DNA from: an uncultured Spartobacteria bacterium
GTDB lineage: Bacteria > Verrucomicrobiota > Verrucomicrobiia > Chthoniobacterales > Chthoniobacteraceae
Direction of reading: 5' to 3'
DNA: 64,000 nucleotides
Assembly (NCBI GenBank): GCA_903882875.1
Contig: CAIRYQ010000011.1
Coordinates: 1 to 64,000 of the forward strand
The notes beneath the pieces are model-generated. The model worked only from the letters and a program-made list of their open reading frames with translations. It did not search any database and was not told where the DNA came from. The translations under genes and the position numbers were made by a program. Below are positions 6,874-15,697 of the stretch, one piece after another. Each line of letters opens with the position of its first letter. Position 1 is the stretch's first letter.

Positions 6874-9800
6874 ATGTCCGACAGCTTCGTCCATCTCCAC
6901 TGCCACACGGAATACTCCACGCTCGACGGCATGGCGCGCGTGGATGCCGCGGTGAAAAAGGCGAAGAAAATGGGGATGCCAGCGATTGCGATCACCGACC
7001 ACGGCGTGATGTACGGCGCGGTGGATTTTTACCAGGCGTGCAACAAGTCGGGTATCAAGCCCATCGTCGGCTGCGAGGTGTATGTCGCGCCCGATTCGCA
7101 CACGAAAAAGTCCGCCGTCTCGCAGAAGGAGTCCGCATTTCACCTCACGCTGCTCGCTTCGGATCTGGACGGTTACAAGAACCTCGTACGCCTCGTCTCC
7201 ACCGCGCACCTCGACGGATTTTACTACAAGCCGCGCATAGACAAGGAACTCCTAGCGAAGCACGCGAAGGGGCTCATCGGTCTCAGCGGCTGCCTCAAGG
7301 GCGAGGTGCCGCACGCGATTCACGCCGAGGACAATCTCGCGAAAGCGACGCAGCTCGCCGCGACGTATCGCGACATCCTCGGGCCGGAGAATTTTTTCCT
7401 CGAACTCTCCGATCACGGCATCGCCGCACAGACCAAAGTGAACGCCACGCTCCCGAAGCTCGCGCGCGATCTCGGACTCGGCCTCGTCGCGACGAACGAC
7501 GTGCATTTTCTGAACAAGGAGGATCACAGCGCGCACGACGTGCTCATCTGCATCGGCACCGGCGCGAAGGTCTCGGACGAGAAGCGCATGAAGTACGTGC
7601 AGGAGGTGTACTTCAAATCACCCGAGGAAATGCGCGCGCTGTTCGCGGGTTTCGACGGCGCGTGCGACAACACGCTCGCCATCGCCGAGCGGTGCGGCTT
7701 CGAGCTGGATACCACGCCGAAGTATCCCGACTACCAGCCGCCCGCCGGAAAAACGCGCAACGAATACCTCCGTGAAATCACCGAGACCGGCCTGCGCAAA
7801 CGCTACGGTGCGGACGCGGACAGCGAGGCCGTACGCCGCCGTTACGCGCTCGAAATTGACGTGCTCGAAAAACAGGACTTCGTGAATTATTTCCTGATCG
7901 TCTGGGACTTCATTGACTGGGCGCGGCAGCAGGGGATTCCCGTCGGCCCAGGCCGCGGCTCGGCGGCAGGCTCGATGATCGCCTACGCGATGGGCATCAC
8001 CGACATTGACCCGCTGAAGTTCAAACTGCTCTTCGAGCGATTCCTGAATCCCGAACGCGTGTCGCCGCCGGATATTGACGTGGACTTCTGCCAGAACCGC
8101 CGCGGCGAGGTGATTGACTACGTGAAGCGCAAATACGGCGAGCGCGCCGTGTCGCAGATCATCACCTTCGGCACGCTGGGCGCAAAGTCCGTCATCCGCG
8201 ACGTTGCGCGCGTGCTCGACTGGAACTACAGCGACGCCGACCGCATCGCGAAGATGATCCCGACCGAACTCGGCATCACGCTCACGGGCTACGAGGGAAA
8301 AAACAAGGACACCGGCGCGGACGAGCATGTCCCCGGAGCGATTGACAAAAATCCCGAGCTTGCGCAGGCGGTGAAGACCGACCCGAACACCGCGCACATG
8401 TGGGAGGCCGCGACGAAACTCGAAGGCCTCACGCGCGGCGTCGGAGTTCACGCGGCGGGCGTGGTCATCAGCGACCGCGACCTCAGCGAATACATCCCGC
8501 TCACCCGCGCAAACGACGGCTCCATCGTGAGCCAGTACGCGATGGGCGCGCTCACGGAGGTCGGCATGTTGAAGTGCGACTTCCTCGGGCTGAAGACGCT
8601 CACGGTCATCCAGGATGCCGTCGCGCTGATTCACAAGCACACGCCGGACTTCAATGTGGACACGATCCCGTTCGACGACGAGGCGACGTTCAACATTTAC
8701 AACCGCGGCGAAACCGTCGCCGTCTTCCAGGTCGAGTCCGGCGGCATGACCGGCTGGGCAAAGCAATTCGACGTGCGCAGCATCGAGGACATCAACGCAC
8801 TCATCGCGCTCTACCGGCCCGGCCCGATGGACCTCATCCCCGACTACGTGAAGCGCAAGAAGGGCCTCGCGAAAGTGCGCGCGCCGCACAAGCTGCTCGA
8901 CGAAGTCACGAGCGAAACCTACGGCGTGCTCATCTACCAGGAGCAGGTCATGCAGGCCGCGCAGGTGCTCGCGGGATACACGCTCGGCGGCGCAGATCTT
9001 CTCCGCCGCGCGATGGGGAAAAAGGACAAGAAGAAGATGGCCGAGGAGCGCATCAAATTTTGTGAAGGCGCGGCAAAGCTGCACGGCATCAAGGAGGACA
9101 AGGCGAACGAAGTCTTCGACACGCTGGAAAAATTCGCGGGCTACGGATTCAACCGCTCGCACTCCGCCGCCTACGCGTGGCTCAGCTACCAGACGGGATT
9201 TTTGAAGGCGAACTACCCCGTGGAATTCATGGCCGCGGTGATGAGCAACGAAATCTCGAACACGGACAAGATCAGCGTCTTCGTCGCCGAGTGCGAACGG
9301 CTCGGGATCAAAATCCTGCCGCCGGACATCAACCGCAGCGGGCTGAAATTTGAACCCGACCATGTGGACTCCACCGGAGTGAAAGCCGCGCAGGCCGCGC
9401 GTGTCGGCGCGCTCGCGCAGGCGGCGGGCCCGAGCCTGGAGGACATTGCGGAACAAGTGGAGGAGGACGAGGAGAGCGGCATCGGCCACGACGACGAAAT
9501 CCGCTTCGAAGATCTTCCCTCGGGCGGCAAACCGAATGGCACCGCGGAAGCGGCGAACGGTGCTGCCGCCACGGCCGAACGCATCCGCCTCGGCGCGATC
9601 CGCTACGGCCTCGCGGCGATCAAGAACGTCGGCGAGTCCGCGATGGAATCCGCGATGGCCGAGCGCGCACGCGGCGGCGCGTTCAAGGGCATGGAGGATT
9701 TTTGTGCGCGAGTGGATGGCAAGAAGATCAGCAAGAAGGCGATCGAGTGCCTCGTGAAGTCCGGCGCGTTCGACGAGTTCGGCGCGGATCGCGCGACGAT

Positions 9801-10542
9801 GTTCGCCGGCATCGAGGGCGCGATGGCGTCCGCGGCCAGCGCGCACCGTGATCGCGCGGCGGGACAGGTTTCGCTTTTCGGCGACATCGGCGCAGCCACA
9901 CCGCCTGCGGCTAAGCGCGCCGTCTCGACCATCCCGCCGTGGAGCCTCACGGAGAAGCTCGCGTTTGAAAAGGAGCTGCTCGGCTTTTACGTCACCGGCC
10001 ATCCGCTCGACGAGTATCGCAGCGCGCTGGAGAATCCGAAGTTTGTGCCGATCGCGAAACTCGCGTCACAGGAAAGCAAGAGCATCGTGACCATCGCGGG
10101 GCAGCTCACGTCGGTGGAGCGGAAATTCACGAAGAAGGACGGCAAGCCTTTCGCCATCGTCGTGCTCGAAGATTTCACCGGCACGATCGAGGTGATGATC
10201 TGGAACGAGGCGTTCACGAAAGTGCAGAAGCATCTGGAGATCGGCGCGGTGATCACGCTCAAAGGCCGCCTCGACCAGCGCGAGGAAGGCCCGCGCATCG
10301 CCGCCGACGAAGTGAACCCGCTGAAAAAGCCGGAGCCTGCCGAGAAGCCGCTCGTGCTGAAACTCGACCGCACAATATCCACCGAAGCCGACTTGCTCCG
10401 AATCCGCGACGTGCTCGGACGCAACCCCGGCACACGCCGCGTCGAGCTGCGTTTCCCGGATGGACGTCTCATTCTCCCATCGGAGTTCCGCATCGCGCTG
10501 AACGAATCCGCGAAGGAGGAACTCGCGCCGTGGCTGCGGTGA
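6874..10542 (+). CDS. dnaE: DNA polymerase III subunit alpha
   Basis: The 1222-residue protein is the replicative polymerase of the DnaE1 type. The N-terminal PHP domain begins at once (FVHLHCHTEYSTLDG) with its histidine pattern intact. The polymerase core shows GPGRGSAAGSMIAY and the catalytic aspartates in PDIDVDF. The finger region and the tandem helix-hairpin-helix region follow (FAGYGFNRSHSAAYAWLSYQ). A C-terminal OB-fold is seen near VTIAGQLTSVERKFTKKDGK. Residues from about 840 to 900 form a Glu/Ala-rich insertion that looks like a variable linker. The gene ends 13 bases inside the next frame. Confidence 0.96.
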   Translation: MSDSFVHLHCHTEYSTLDGMARVDAAVKKAKKMGMPAIAITDHGVMYGAVDFYQACNKSGIKPIVGCEVYVAPDSHTKKSAVSQKESAFHLTLLASDLDGYKNLVRLVSTAHLDGFYYKPRIDKELLAKHAKGLIGLSGCLKGEVPHAIHAEDNLAKATQLAATYRDILGPENFFLELSDHGIAAQTKVNATLPKLARDLGLGLVATNDVHFLNKEDHSAHDVLICIGTGAKVSDEKRMKYVQEVYFKSPEEMRALFAGFDGACDNTLAIAERCGFELDTTPKYPDYQPPAGKTRNEYLREITETGLRKRYGADADSEAVRRRYALEIDVLEKQDFVNYFLIVWDFIDWARQQGIPVGPGRGSAAGSMIAYAMGITDIDPLKFKLLFERFLNPERVSPPDIDVDFCQNRRGEVIDYVKRKYGERAVSQIITFGTLGAKSVIRDVARVLDWNYSDADRIAKMIPTELGITLTGYEGKNKDTGADEHVPGAIDKNPELAQAVKTDPNTAHMWEAATKLEGLTRGVGVHAAGVVISDRDLSEYIPLTRANDGSIVSQYAMGALTEVGMLKCDFLGLKTLTVIQDAVALIHKHTPDFNVDTIPFDDEATFNIYNRGETVAVFQVESGGMTGWAKQFDVRSIEDINALIALYRPGPMDLIPDYVKRKKGLAKVRAPHKLLDEVTSETYGVLIYQEQVMQAAQVLAGYTLGGADLLRRAMGKKDKKKMAEERIKFCEGAAKLHGIKEDKANEVFDTLEKFAGYGFNRSHSAAYAWLSYQTGFLKANYPVEFMAAVMSNEISNTDKISVFVAECERLGIKILPPDINRSGLKFEPDHVDSTGVKAAQAARVGALAQAAGPSLEDIAEQVEEDEESGIGHDDEIRFEDLPSGGKPNGTAEAANGAAATAERIRLGAIRYGLAAIKNVGESAMESAMAERARGGAFKGMEDFCARVDGKKISKKAIECLVKSGAFDEFGADRATMFAGIEGAMASAASAHRDRAAGQVSLFGDIGAATPPAAKRAVSTIPPWSLTEKLAFEKELLGFYVTGHPLDEYRSALENPKFVPIAKLASQESKSIVTIAGQLTSVERKFTKKDGKPFAIVVLEDFTGTIEVMIWNEAFTKVQKHLEIGAVITLKGRLDQREEGPRIAADEVNPLKKPEPAEKPLVLKLDRTISTEADLLRIRDVLGRNPGTRRVELRFPDGRLILPSEFRIALNESAKEELAPWLR

Positions 10543-11543
10543 TCCCTCGGCCCGGAGTGCGCCGCGCCGCGCGATTTTCTGCACGGGCTCTGGGCGGCGC
10601 ATTGCTTTTGCTGCTCGCGGTCGGTTGCCGTGCGGGCGCGACGGAAATCGAGGGCGTTCCGGGGCAGTCCGCATTCACTTTCGAGTATCGCGCGGCGACG
10701 GATTTCAGCGGGCTCGTGTGGGCGGGCGGGAGCGACTACTTCACCGTGTCCGACAAAGTGCGCGCGATTTTCCCCATGACGATCGCCGTCGATCCCGCGA
10801 CCGGGAAAATCCTCAGCGCATCCATCGGCACCGCGATGCCGGTGAAGACGAAGCTCGCCGACTTCGAGGGCATCACCTTCGTGCCGGACACGCGCAGGCT
10901 CTACGTGAGCTGCGAGACGGGCGACGGCATCTTCGGTTTCGATTTGAAAAGTCGCACGCTGCTCCCGGTCGCAGTGCCACCGATTTTTTCCAAGGCCCGC
11001 AACAACAAGAGCCTCGAATCGCTCACCTACGACGCGACCGTCGGGAACTTCTGGACCGCCAACGAGGAGGCGCTGAAGTGCGACGGCCCGATGAGCGGCC
11101 GCGACCGCGGCACCGTCGTGCGGCTCCAGCGGTTCGATGCCGCGTTTCGTCCCCTCGCGCAGTTTGCTTACGTCACGGAGCCTTCATTTTTCCGCGTGCC
11201 CGGCGGCGGCACCGGCGTGAGCGATCTCGCGCTGCTGCCCAATGGCGAACTGCTCGTCCTCGAACGCGTCGTCGGCGTCTTCGGCCTCTCGGCAAAAATC
11301 TTCCGCGCGGAATTCGCAGGCGCGACGGACACCACAAATCTCCTTGCGCTCGAAGGCGCGACATTCACGCCCGCGAAGAAGACCCTGCTCTTCAGCCGCG
11401 CGACGATCACGAACAACTTCGAGGGCATCGCGCTCGGCCCGCAGCTCGCGAACGGCTGGCGCAGCCTCATCCTCATAGCCGACAGCGGCGGCGGCACCAC
11501 GCATTACCTCATGCCGCTGCGCATCCGCTGGAACGCGAAGTAG
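10530..11543 (+). CDS. esterase-like activity of phytase family protein (lipoprotein)
   Basis: The 337-residue protein starts with a basic N-region, a hydrophobic core (ALGGALLLLLAVGC) and a lipobox-like AVGC, so it is probably a lipoprotein modified at about Cys33. The remainder resembles the 'esterase-like activity of phytase' domain, a beta-propeller seen in secreted proteins. Landmarks are GLVWAGGSDYFTVSDK, KLADFEGITFVPDTRRLYVS, SLESLTYDATVGNFWTANE and NNFEGIALGPQLANGWRSL. The start codon lies 13 bases inside the end of dnaE, suggesting co-transcription, although a functional link to replication is not expected. Actual phosphatase or esterase activity is inferred from the family only. It ends 10 bp before the convergent argC. 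Confidence 0.75.
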   Translation: MAAVIPRPGVRRAARFSARALGGALLLLLAVGCRAGATEIEGVPGQSAFTFEYRAATDFSGLVWAGGSDYFTVSDKVRAIFPMTIAVDPATGKILSASIGTAMPVKTKLADFEGITFVPDTRRLYVSCETGDGIFGFDLKSRTLLPVAVPPIFSKARNNKSLESLTYDATVGNFWTANEEALKCDGPMSGRDRGTVVRLQRFDAAFRPLAQFAYVTEPSFFRVPGGGTGVSDLALLPNGELLVLERVVGVFGLSAKIFRAEFAGATDTTNLLALEGATFTPAKKTLLFSRATITNNFEGIALGPQLANGWRSLILIADSGGGTTHYLMPLRIRWNAK

Positions 11544-11552
11544 CTGGAGCCA

Positions 11553-12590
11553 TCACAGCAGCGCCGTTTCCTCGGGCCAGCCGCAGAGGATGTTCAGGCA
11601 CTGCACGGCCTGGCCGGCGGCGCCCTTCACGAGATTGTCCTCCGCGCTGAGAATCACCACGCGGCCCGTTCGCGCATCGTGGCGGAAGGCGATGTCCACG
11701 AAGTTCGTGCCGGTCACATGCTTCGTGTCGGGCAGTTCCTTTTCGCCGAGCAGGCGCACGAACTTCGACGCGCCGTAGTCCTCCTTCCACGCGTTCGCGA
11801 AATGGAACGGCTCGATGCCATCCTCGGGCGCGGCGTAGATCGTCGTGTGGATGCCGCGGTTCACCGGGATGAGGTGCGGCGTGAAGCTGATCTTCACCGC
11901 GCTCCCCGCTGCGATGCTGAGTTCCTGCTCGATCTCCGCGAGATGCCGGTGCTTCGGCACGCCGTACGCGCGCACGCTCTCGTTGCACTCGGCGAAAAGG
12001 TAATCCGTCTTCGCATTCCGCCCCGCGCCGCTCACGCCGCTCATGCTGAAGACACAGATGCTCCCCGCCTTCACCAGTTGCCGACGCAGCAACGGCACCA
12101 GCGGCACGAGGACGCTCGTCGGGTAACAGCCGGGGCACGCCACCACCTGCGCGTCCTTGATCTTGTCGCGGTAAAGTTCTGGCAGTCCGTACACGGAAGC
12201 CGCAGCCAGTTCCGGCGCGTGATGCTTCTCGCCGTAGAACTCCTCATACACCGCGAGGTCCTTGATCCGGAAATCCGCGCTCAGGTCCAGCACCCGCAGG
12301 CCCGCTTTCACGAGCGGCGCGGCATACTCGGACGCCACGCCGTGCGGCAGCGCGAGGAAGACAATCCGCGCCCCGGTCGCAAGGATCGCCTCGCTCGTCG
12401 AATCAATGAACTTCAGCCCCGCATAGCGCGTCCCGCCGAACCGCGGATACACCGACGCCAGCGTCTGCCCCGCCAGTTGCCGCGAAGTGATCGCCGCGAT
12501 CTCCGCGTGCGGATGCCGCGAGAGGATGCGGACCAGCTCCTCGCCCGAGTATCCGCTGGCACCGACGACGACGACTTTTTCAAGGCTCAT
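11553..12590 (-). CDS. argC: N-acetyl-gamma-glutamyl-phosphate reductase
   Basis: The 345-residue protein catalyses NADPH-dependent reduction of N-acetyl-glutamyl phosphate to the semialdehyde, the third step of arginine biosynthesis. The Rossmann motif GASGYSGEELVRIL lies at residues 10-23 and the catalytic cysteine in ACPGCYPTS is Cys155, both at the expected places. I use the ATG for MSLEKVVVVG; the frame continues 33 codons further upstream through sequence unlike the family. No other arg gene is adjacent. The 3' end faces the lipoprotein gene with only a 10-bp gap and no visible terminator. Confidence 0.95.
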   Translation of the reverse strand: MSLEKVVVVGASGYSGEELVRILSRHPHAEIAAITSRQLAGQTLASVYPRFGGTRYAGLKFIDSTSEAILATGARIVFLALPHGVASEYAAPLVKAGLRVLDLSADFRIKDLAVYEEFYGEKHHAPELAAASVYGLPELYRDKIKDAQVVACPGCYPTSVLVPLVPLLRRQLVKAGSICVFSMSGVSGAGRNAKTDYLFAECNESVRAYGVPKHRHLAEIEQELSIAAGSAVKISFTPHLIPVNRGIHTTIYAAPEDGIEPFHFANAWKEDYGASKFVRLLGEKELPDTKHVTGTNFVDIAFRHDARTGRVVILSAEDNLVKGAAGQAVQCLNILCGWPEETALL

Positions 12591-12699
12591 GATGCGTGGA
12601 GAAAACGGCTTTGCCACCCCCGTTCCAAGCGGAAAACTTCCCGCCCGCGCCGCTTTCGACGGCGGTGCATTCCCCTCGCACTGCGGCATCCCATTGGAA

Positions 12700-12768
12700 T
12701 CACGGAGAGCGCGGAAGGCACGGAGTTCAAAGCAGCCTCCTCCGTGCTCTCCGCGTCCTCCGTGGTTC
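12700..12768. repeat. imperfect palindrome of the CACGGAG/CTCCGTG type
   Basis: The left arm contains TCACGGAGAGCGCGGAAGGC and CACGGAG, and the right arm contains CTCCGTGCTCTCCGCG and CTCCGTGG, giving an extended hairpin with an AAAGCAGC-type loop. Similar 'accacggaggacgcggagagcacggag' repeats are, to my knowledge, scattered through many PVC genomes. Its origin is unknown. Confidence 0.65.
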
Positions 12769-12828
12769 AGACATCTGGCCGCTGCCGGAAAAGGGCTTGG
12801 CGTGATTCAATGTGCGCCAGTGGATTGC

Positions 12829-13050
12829 GGGCCAAAGGCCCAGTGACAAGCCAGCCCAGGGCAAGCGACGCAGGAGCGCAGCCCTGGGATCTCCCGTTCA
12901 AAAGATCACCAGCCCCAACGGGGCGCGACAATTTCCCGGATGTTGCGGGCATTGTTCCGCCCCGTTGGGGCTCGCTATATTTTTCCCCCTACCCAGGGCG
13001 GCGCTCGTTCCTCGCTTGCCCTGGGCTGGCTTGTTCCAGGCCCTTGGCCT
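12829..13050. repeat. large nested inverted repeat (about 220 bp)
   Basis: The outer arms are about 60 bp each. The left arm (12831-12890) contains GCCAGCCCAGGGCAAGCGA and the right arm (about 12990-13050) contains its reverse complement TCGCTTGCCCTGGGCTGGC, with further matching to the GGCCAAAGGCC and AGGCCCTTGGCC ends. Nested inside are arms AGCCCCAACGGGGCG (from 12911) and CGCCCCGTTGGGGCT (to 12972). The whole could fold into a long cruciform or RNA hairpin. It resembles an interspersed palindromic element such as a MITE or REP-type sequence. Confidence 0.8.
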
Positions 13051-13239
13051 GAGCTGCACCGGCCTCACTTTGGATCTCGCCCACAGGACACCGAGCCGCT
13101 TTTCCATCCATTGACAAAACACTCCCCCCTCCGCTATCCCCTCGCCCACACACAGGCGGTCGGCATGACATCCCAGAACGAGAAACCAATGTTGCGGCCA
13201 TGCCGCGCCTCGGGCGCGGTGTAGGTTTCCTCTTTGCAC

Positions 13240-14865
13240 ATGGGCACCCTCTACTACGGCGACAATCTCGACATCCTCGCACGCTACATCGGCGACGAGT
13301 CGGTGGATCTCGTCTATCTCGATCCGCCGTTCAATTCCGCGCAGACCTACAACGCCTTCTTTCAGGAAAAGGACGGCTCCGCGGCGGCTTCGCAGATCAA
13401 GGCCTTTGAGGACACCTGGCATTGGAATGCGGACAGCGTCGCCGCCTACAACGCCATCACCGAGCAGCCGGGCAAGGTCAGCGAAGTCATGCAGGCGTTC
13501 CGCACTTTTCTGGGCAGCAACGACATGATGGCCTACCTCGCCATGATGGCCCCGCGGCTGGTCGAGCTTCGCCGCGTGCTCAAGCCCACGGGCTCGCTCT
13601 ATCTCCACTGCGACCCGACGGCATCGCACTATCTGAAGCTGCTGCTCGACGCGGTGTTTGGGGGAGATAACTTTCGCAACGAGATCATCTGGGTGAGGAC
13701 AGGGGCAAAGGGCTTGGCGAGCAAACGACTTCCCAGCAATCACGACGTGATCCTCGCCTATCAAAAAACTGATGCTGCAACATGGAATGACGAGGCCATT
13801 TACCGCCAATACGATGAAGATGACCTCGACGAAAAGACCGACGAGAAATACTCGCAGGTGGATTCGGATGGAAGGCGCTACCAGCTTACCAGTCTGCTCA
13901 ACCCAAACACCGATCGACCGAATCTAAAGTATGAGTTTCTCGGCATAACGCGAGTCTGGCGCTGGACAAAGGCGCGCATGCAAGCAGCCTACGCAGCGGG
14001 AATCGTCGTCCAGCCAAGTCCCGGTGCCGTTCCGCGTTTCAAACGCTACTTGGATGAACAGAAGGGGAAGCCTTTGAGCGACGTGTGGAACGACATCCCG
14101 CCCATTAACTCCCAAGCCAAGGAGCGCCTCGGCTATCCCACGCAAAAGCCCGTCGCACTCCTCCAGCGCATCGTGGCCATGAGCAGCAATCCTGGCGATT
14201 TGGTGCTCGATCCCTTCTGCGGCTGCGGCACGACCATAGATGCGGCGCAGATGCTCAAGCGAGAATGGATCGGCATTGACATCACCTCGCTTTCCACCGC
14301 CCTCATCAAGAGTCGGCTCCGCGAAACCTATGGCGGCGAACTCATCATGAAGACCGTGGGCGAACCGACCAGCGCCGCCGATGCCGCGAAGCTGGCCGCG
14401 GACGACAAATACCAGTTCCAATGGTGGGCGCTGGGCCTCGTGGGTGCCCGGCCCATCGAGCAAAAGAAGGGGGCCGACCACGGGATTGACGGCAAAATCC
14501 TTTTCCGCGAAGCGCCGAAGCAGGCGAAGCCCCATCAGGTGATCCTGTCCGTGAAAGGCGGGGCGACGGGCGTGAAGGATGTGCGGGATTTGCGCGGAGT
14601 CATCGAGCGGGAAGGCGCAGTCATCGGCGTGCTCATCACCCTGAATGCGCCCACCGGCCCGATGAAGACGGAGGCCGCCGACGCGGGCTTTTACGAGAGC
14701 AAGGTGTGGCAGAGAAAGTATCCCAAGCTGCAAATTTTCACCGTGGCCGAGCTGCTGGAGGGCAGGCAGGTGGCCCGGCCCCCCACCGTGGCGCTCGACG
14801 AGACATTCAAGCGTGCGCCCAAGGCATCCAGCCGGGTGAATGAACAACCGGACCTGGATCTGTAA
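13240..14865 (+). CDS. DNA methyltransferase fused to an Mrr-like nuclease domain
   Basis: The 541-residue protein carries an N-terminal adenine/N4-cytosine methyltransferase in the order motif IV then motif I (beta class): DPPF at residues 28-31 and DPFCGCGTT at 324-332, with SLYLHCDPTASHYLK between. Residues about 400-510 form a second domain, KKGADHGIDGKI then ILSVKGG, fitting an Mrr/PD-(D/E)XK-like fold with Asp413, Asp417 and Lys439 as candidate active-site residues; the usual Glu/Gln before the Lys is Ser-Val. The middle part (roughly residues 145-290), where target recognition is expected, is encoded by sequence lower in GC than both flanks. I start at ATG 13240; a TTG six bases upstream is in frame. 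No separate restriction gene is adjacent. Confidence 0.85.
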   Translation: MGTLYYGDNLDILARYIGDESVDLVYLDPPFNSAQTYNAFFQEKDGSAAASQIKAFEDTWHWNADSVAAYNAITEQPGKVSEVMQAFRTFLGSNDMMAYLAMMAPRLVELRRVLKPTGSLYLHCDPTASHYLKLLLDAVFGGDNFRNEIIWVRTGAKGLASKRLPSNHDVILAYQKTDAATWNDEAIYRQYDEDDLDEKTDEKYSQVDSDGRRYQLTSLLNPNTDRPNLKYEFLGITRVWRWTKARMQAAYAAGIVVQPSPGAVPRFKRYLDEQKGKPLSDVWNDIPPINSQAKERLGYPTQKPVALLQRIVAMSSNPGDLVLDPFCGCGTTIDAAQMLKREWIGIDITSLSTALIKSRLRETYGGELIMKTVGEPTSAADAAKLAADDKYQFQWWALGLVGARPIEQKKGADHGIDGKILFREAPKQAKPHQVILSVKGGATGVKDVRDLRGVIEREGAVIGVLITLNAPTGPMKTEAADAGFYESKVWQRKYPKLQIFTVAELLEGRQVARPPTVALDETFKRAPKASSRVNEQPDLDL

Positions 14866-15194
14866 AGCGATCCAAGGCGGGCGATGGGTGGATGGGGACT
14901 GGAAATGAGACGATGCTGAGGCTCCCGGAGCTGGCGCGCGGGCGGGTATGGCGCGAAACTTTTTTCAAAAAACTTCGCCCGATCGTGTAACAAACGACCT
15001 CCGAAAGGTGTATCCGTATATGAGCACTCATCCATGTTCACGACGAATCCCCTCCCCGCCCCGTCACGCGATTCCCTCGCCGGACGGTTAACCCGTGTCG
15101 CCCGCGGGGGCTGGCGGGGAGCGGGGCGATTGGGCGTCGGCGATGGGCGGGCGCGGGGTGGATTTTTTGCAAGCCGCTGCGGGGAAGCGGGTTT

Positions 15195-15480
15195 GGAAAA
15201 ACCCGGCATCCGAACGGCAAATGGATGGACGGGGGTGGCAAATGGGTGGCGACGGGTGGCAAATGTCGGCGCAGGGGTGGCAAACGCCGGTTCACGGGTG
15301 GCAAAGGGAGGGATGGCGTCGGCAAATGGGTGCGCGGGGATGGGGAACGGCGATTTGCGACCGGCAAATGGCGGGATGCGAGCGGCAAACGGGGTTTCGC
15401 GGATGGCGGATAGGCGGATGCGGATGGCAAATGGATGCTCGCGGATGGCAAACTGTGGCACGGGGCCGGGGAATGCTTCG
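15195..15480. repeat. degenerate 21-bp minisatellite, about 13 units
   Basis: Units begin with GGCAAATGG, or variants such as GGCAAACGG and GGGGAATGC, and repeat every 21 bp exactly from 15216 to 15467, with weaker units at both ends (15195 and 15468). The plus strand is strongly G-rich. Each frame reads as a seven-residue repeat: ANGxxxR-like on plus, PFATRxP-like and HLPxxxx-like on minus. Divergence among units suggests an old array. Confidence 0.85.
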
Positions 15481-15605
15481 CCGTGGAGTTCCGGTGATTT
15501 TTCAATAGGGATGACACGGGCGGCACGGCGGACGGGTTGTTTGTGCGCCGCCCAGCGGGGCTCGTCGCCTTGCAATGAACGGCAAGGGGAAGGTTCCGAA
15601 AATAG

Positions 15606-15625
15606 CCCAGTGCTTCAGCACTGGG
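15606..15625. repeat. perfect 8-bp hairpin CCCAGTGC/GCACTGGG
   Basis: CCCAGTGC and GCACTGGG flank a TTCA loop. It is followed by AAAA on the plus strand, but no gene ends nearby, so it is more likely an interspersed palindrome than a terminator. Confidence 0.6.
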
Positions 15626-15646
15626 AAAAGGGTCGAGGGAGCGGAA

Positions 15647-15697
15647 AAAGTCCCGCCAGGGACGGCAGGAGCGTTCTTTCGTCCCGTGCGGGACTTT
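15647..15697. repeat. 18-bp-arm inverted repeat
   Basis: AAAGTCCCGCCAGGGACG (15647-15664) pairs with CGTCCCGTGCGGGACTTT (15680-15697) with one or two mismatches, leaving a 15-nt loop, and GTTTTC follows. The sequence AGTCCCGC also opens the palindrome at 23493, suggesting one repeat family. Confidence 0.65.

Larger units (their letters stand above)
12591..13239. other. 649-bp intergenic region filled with palindromic repeats
   Basis: No gene is supported between the divergent argC and methyltransferase genes. The region holds an imperfect palindrome (12700-12768) and a large nested palindrome (12829-13050), both listed separately. Short frames run through them but encode low-complexity Pro/Arg/Ala sequence. 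Confidence 0.7.

Noticed and set aside
7618-10002. 794-codon minus-strand frame opposite dnaE
   Set aside because: Pure antisense of conserved dnaE codons; no domain, arginine-rich composition.
15195-15480. CRISPR array
   Set aside because: Units follow each other every 21 bp without distinct spacers, are strongly degenerate, and no cas gene is near.
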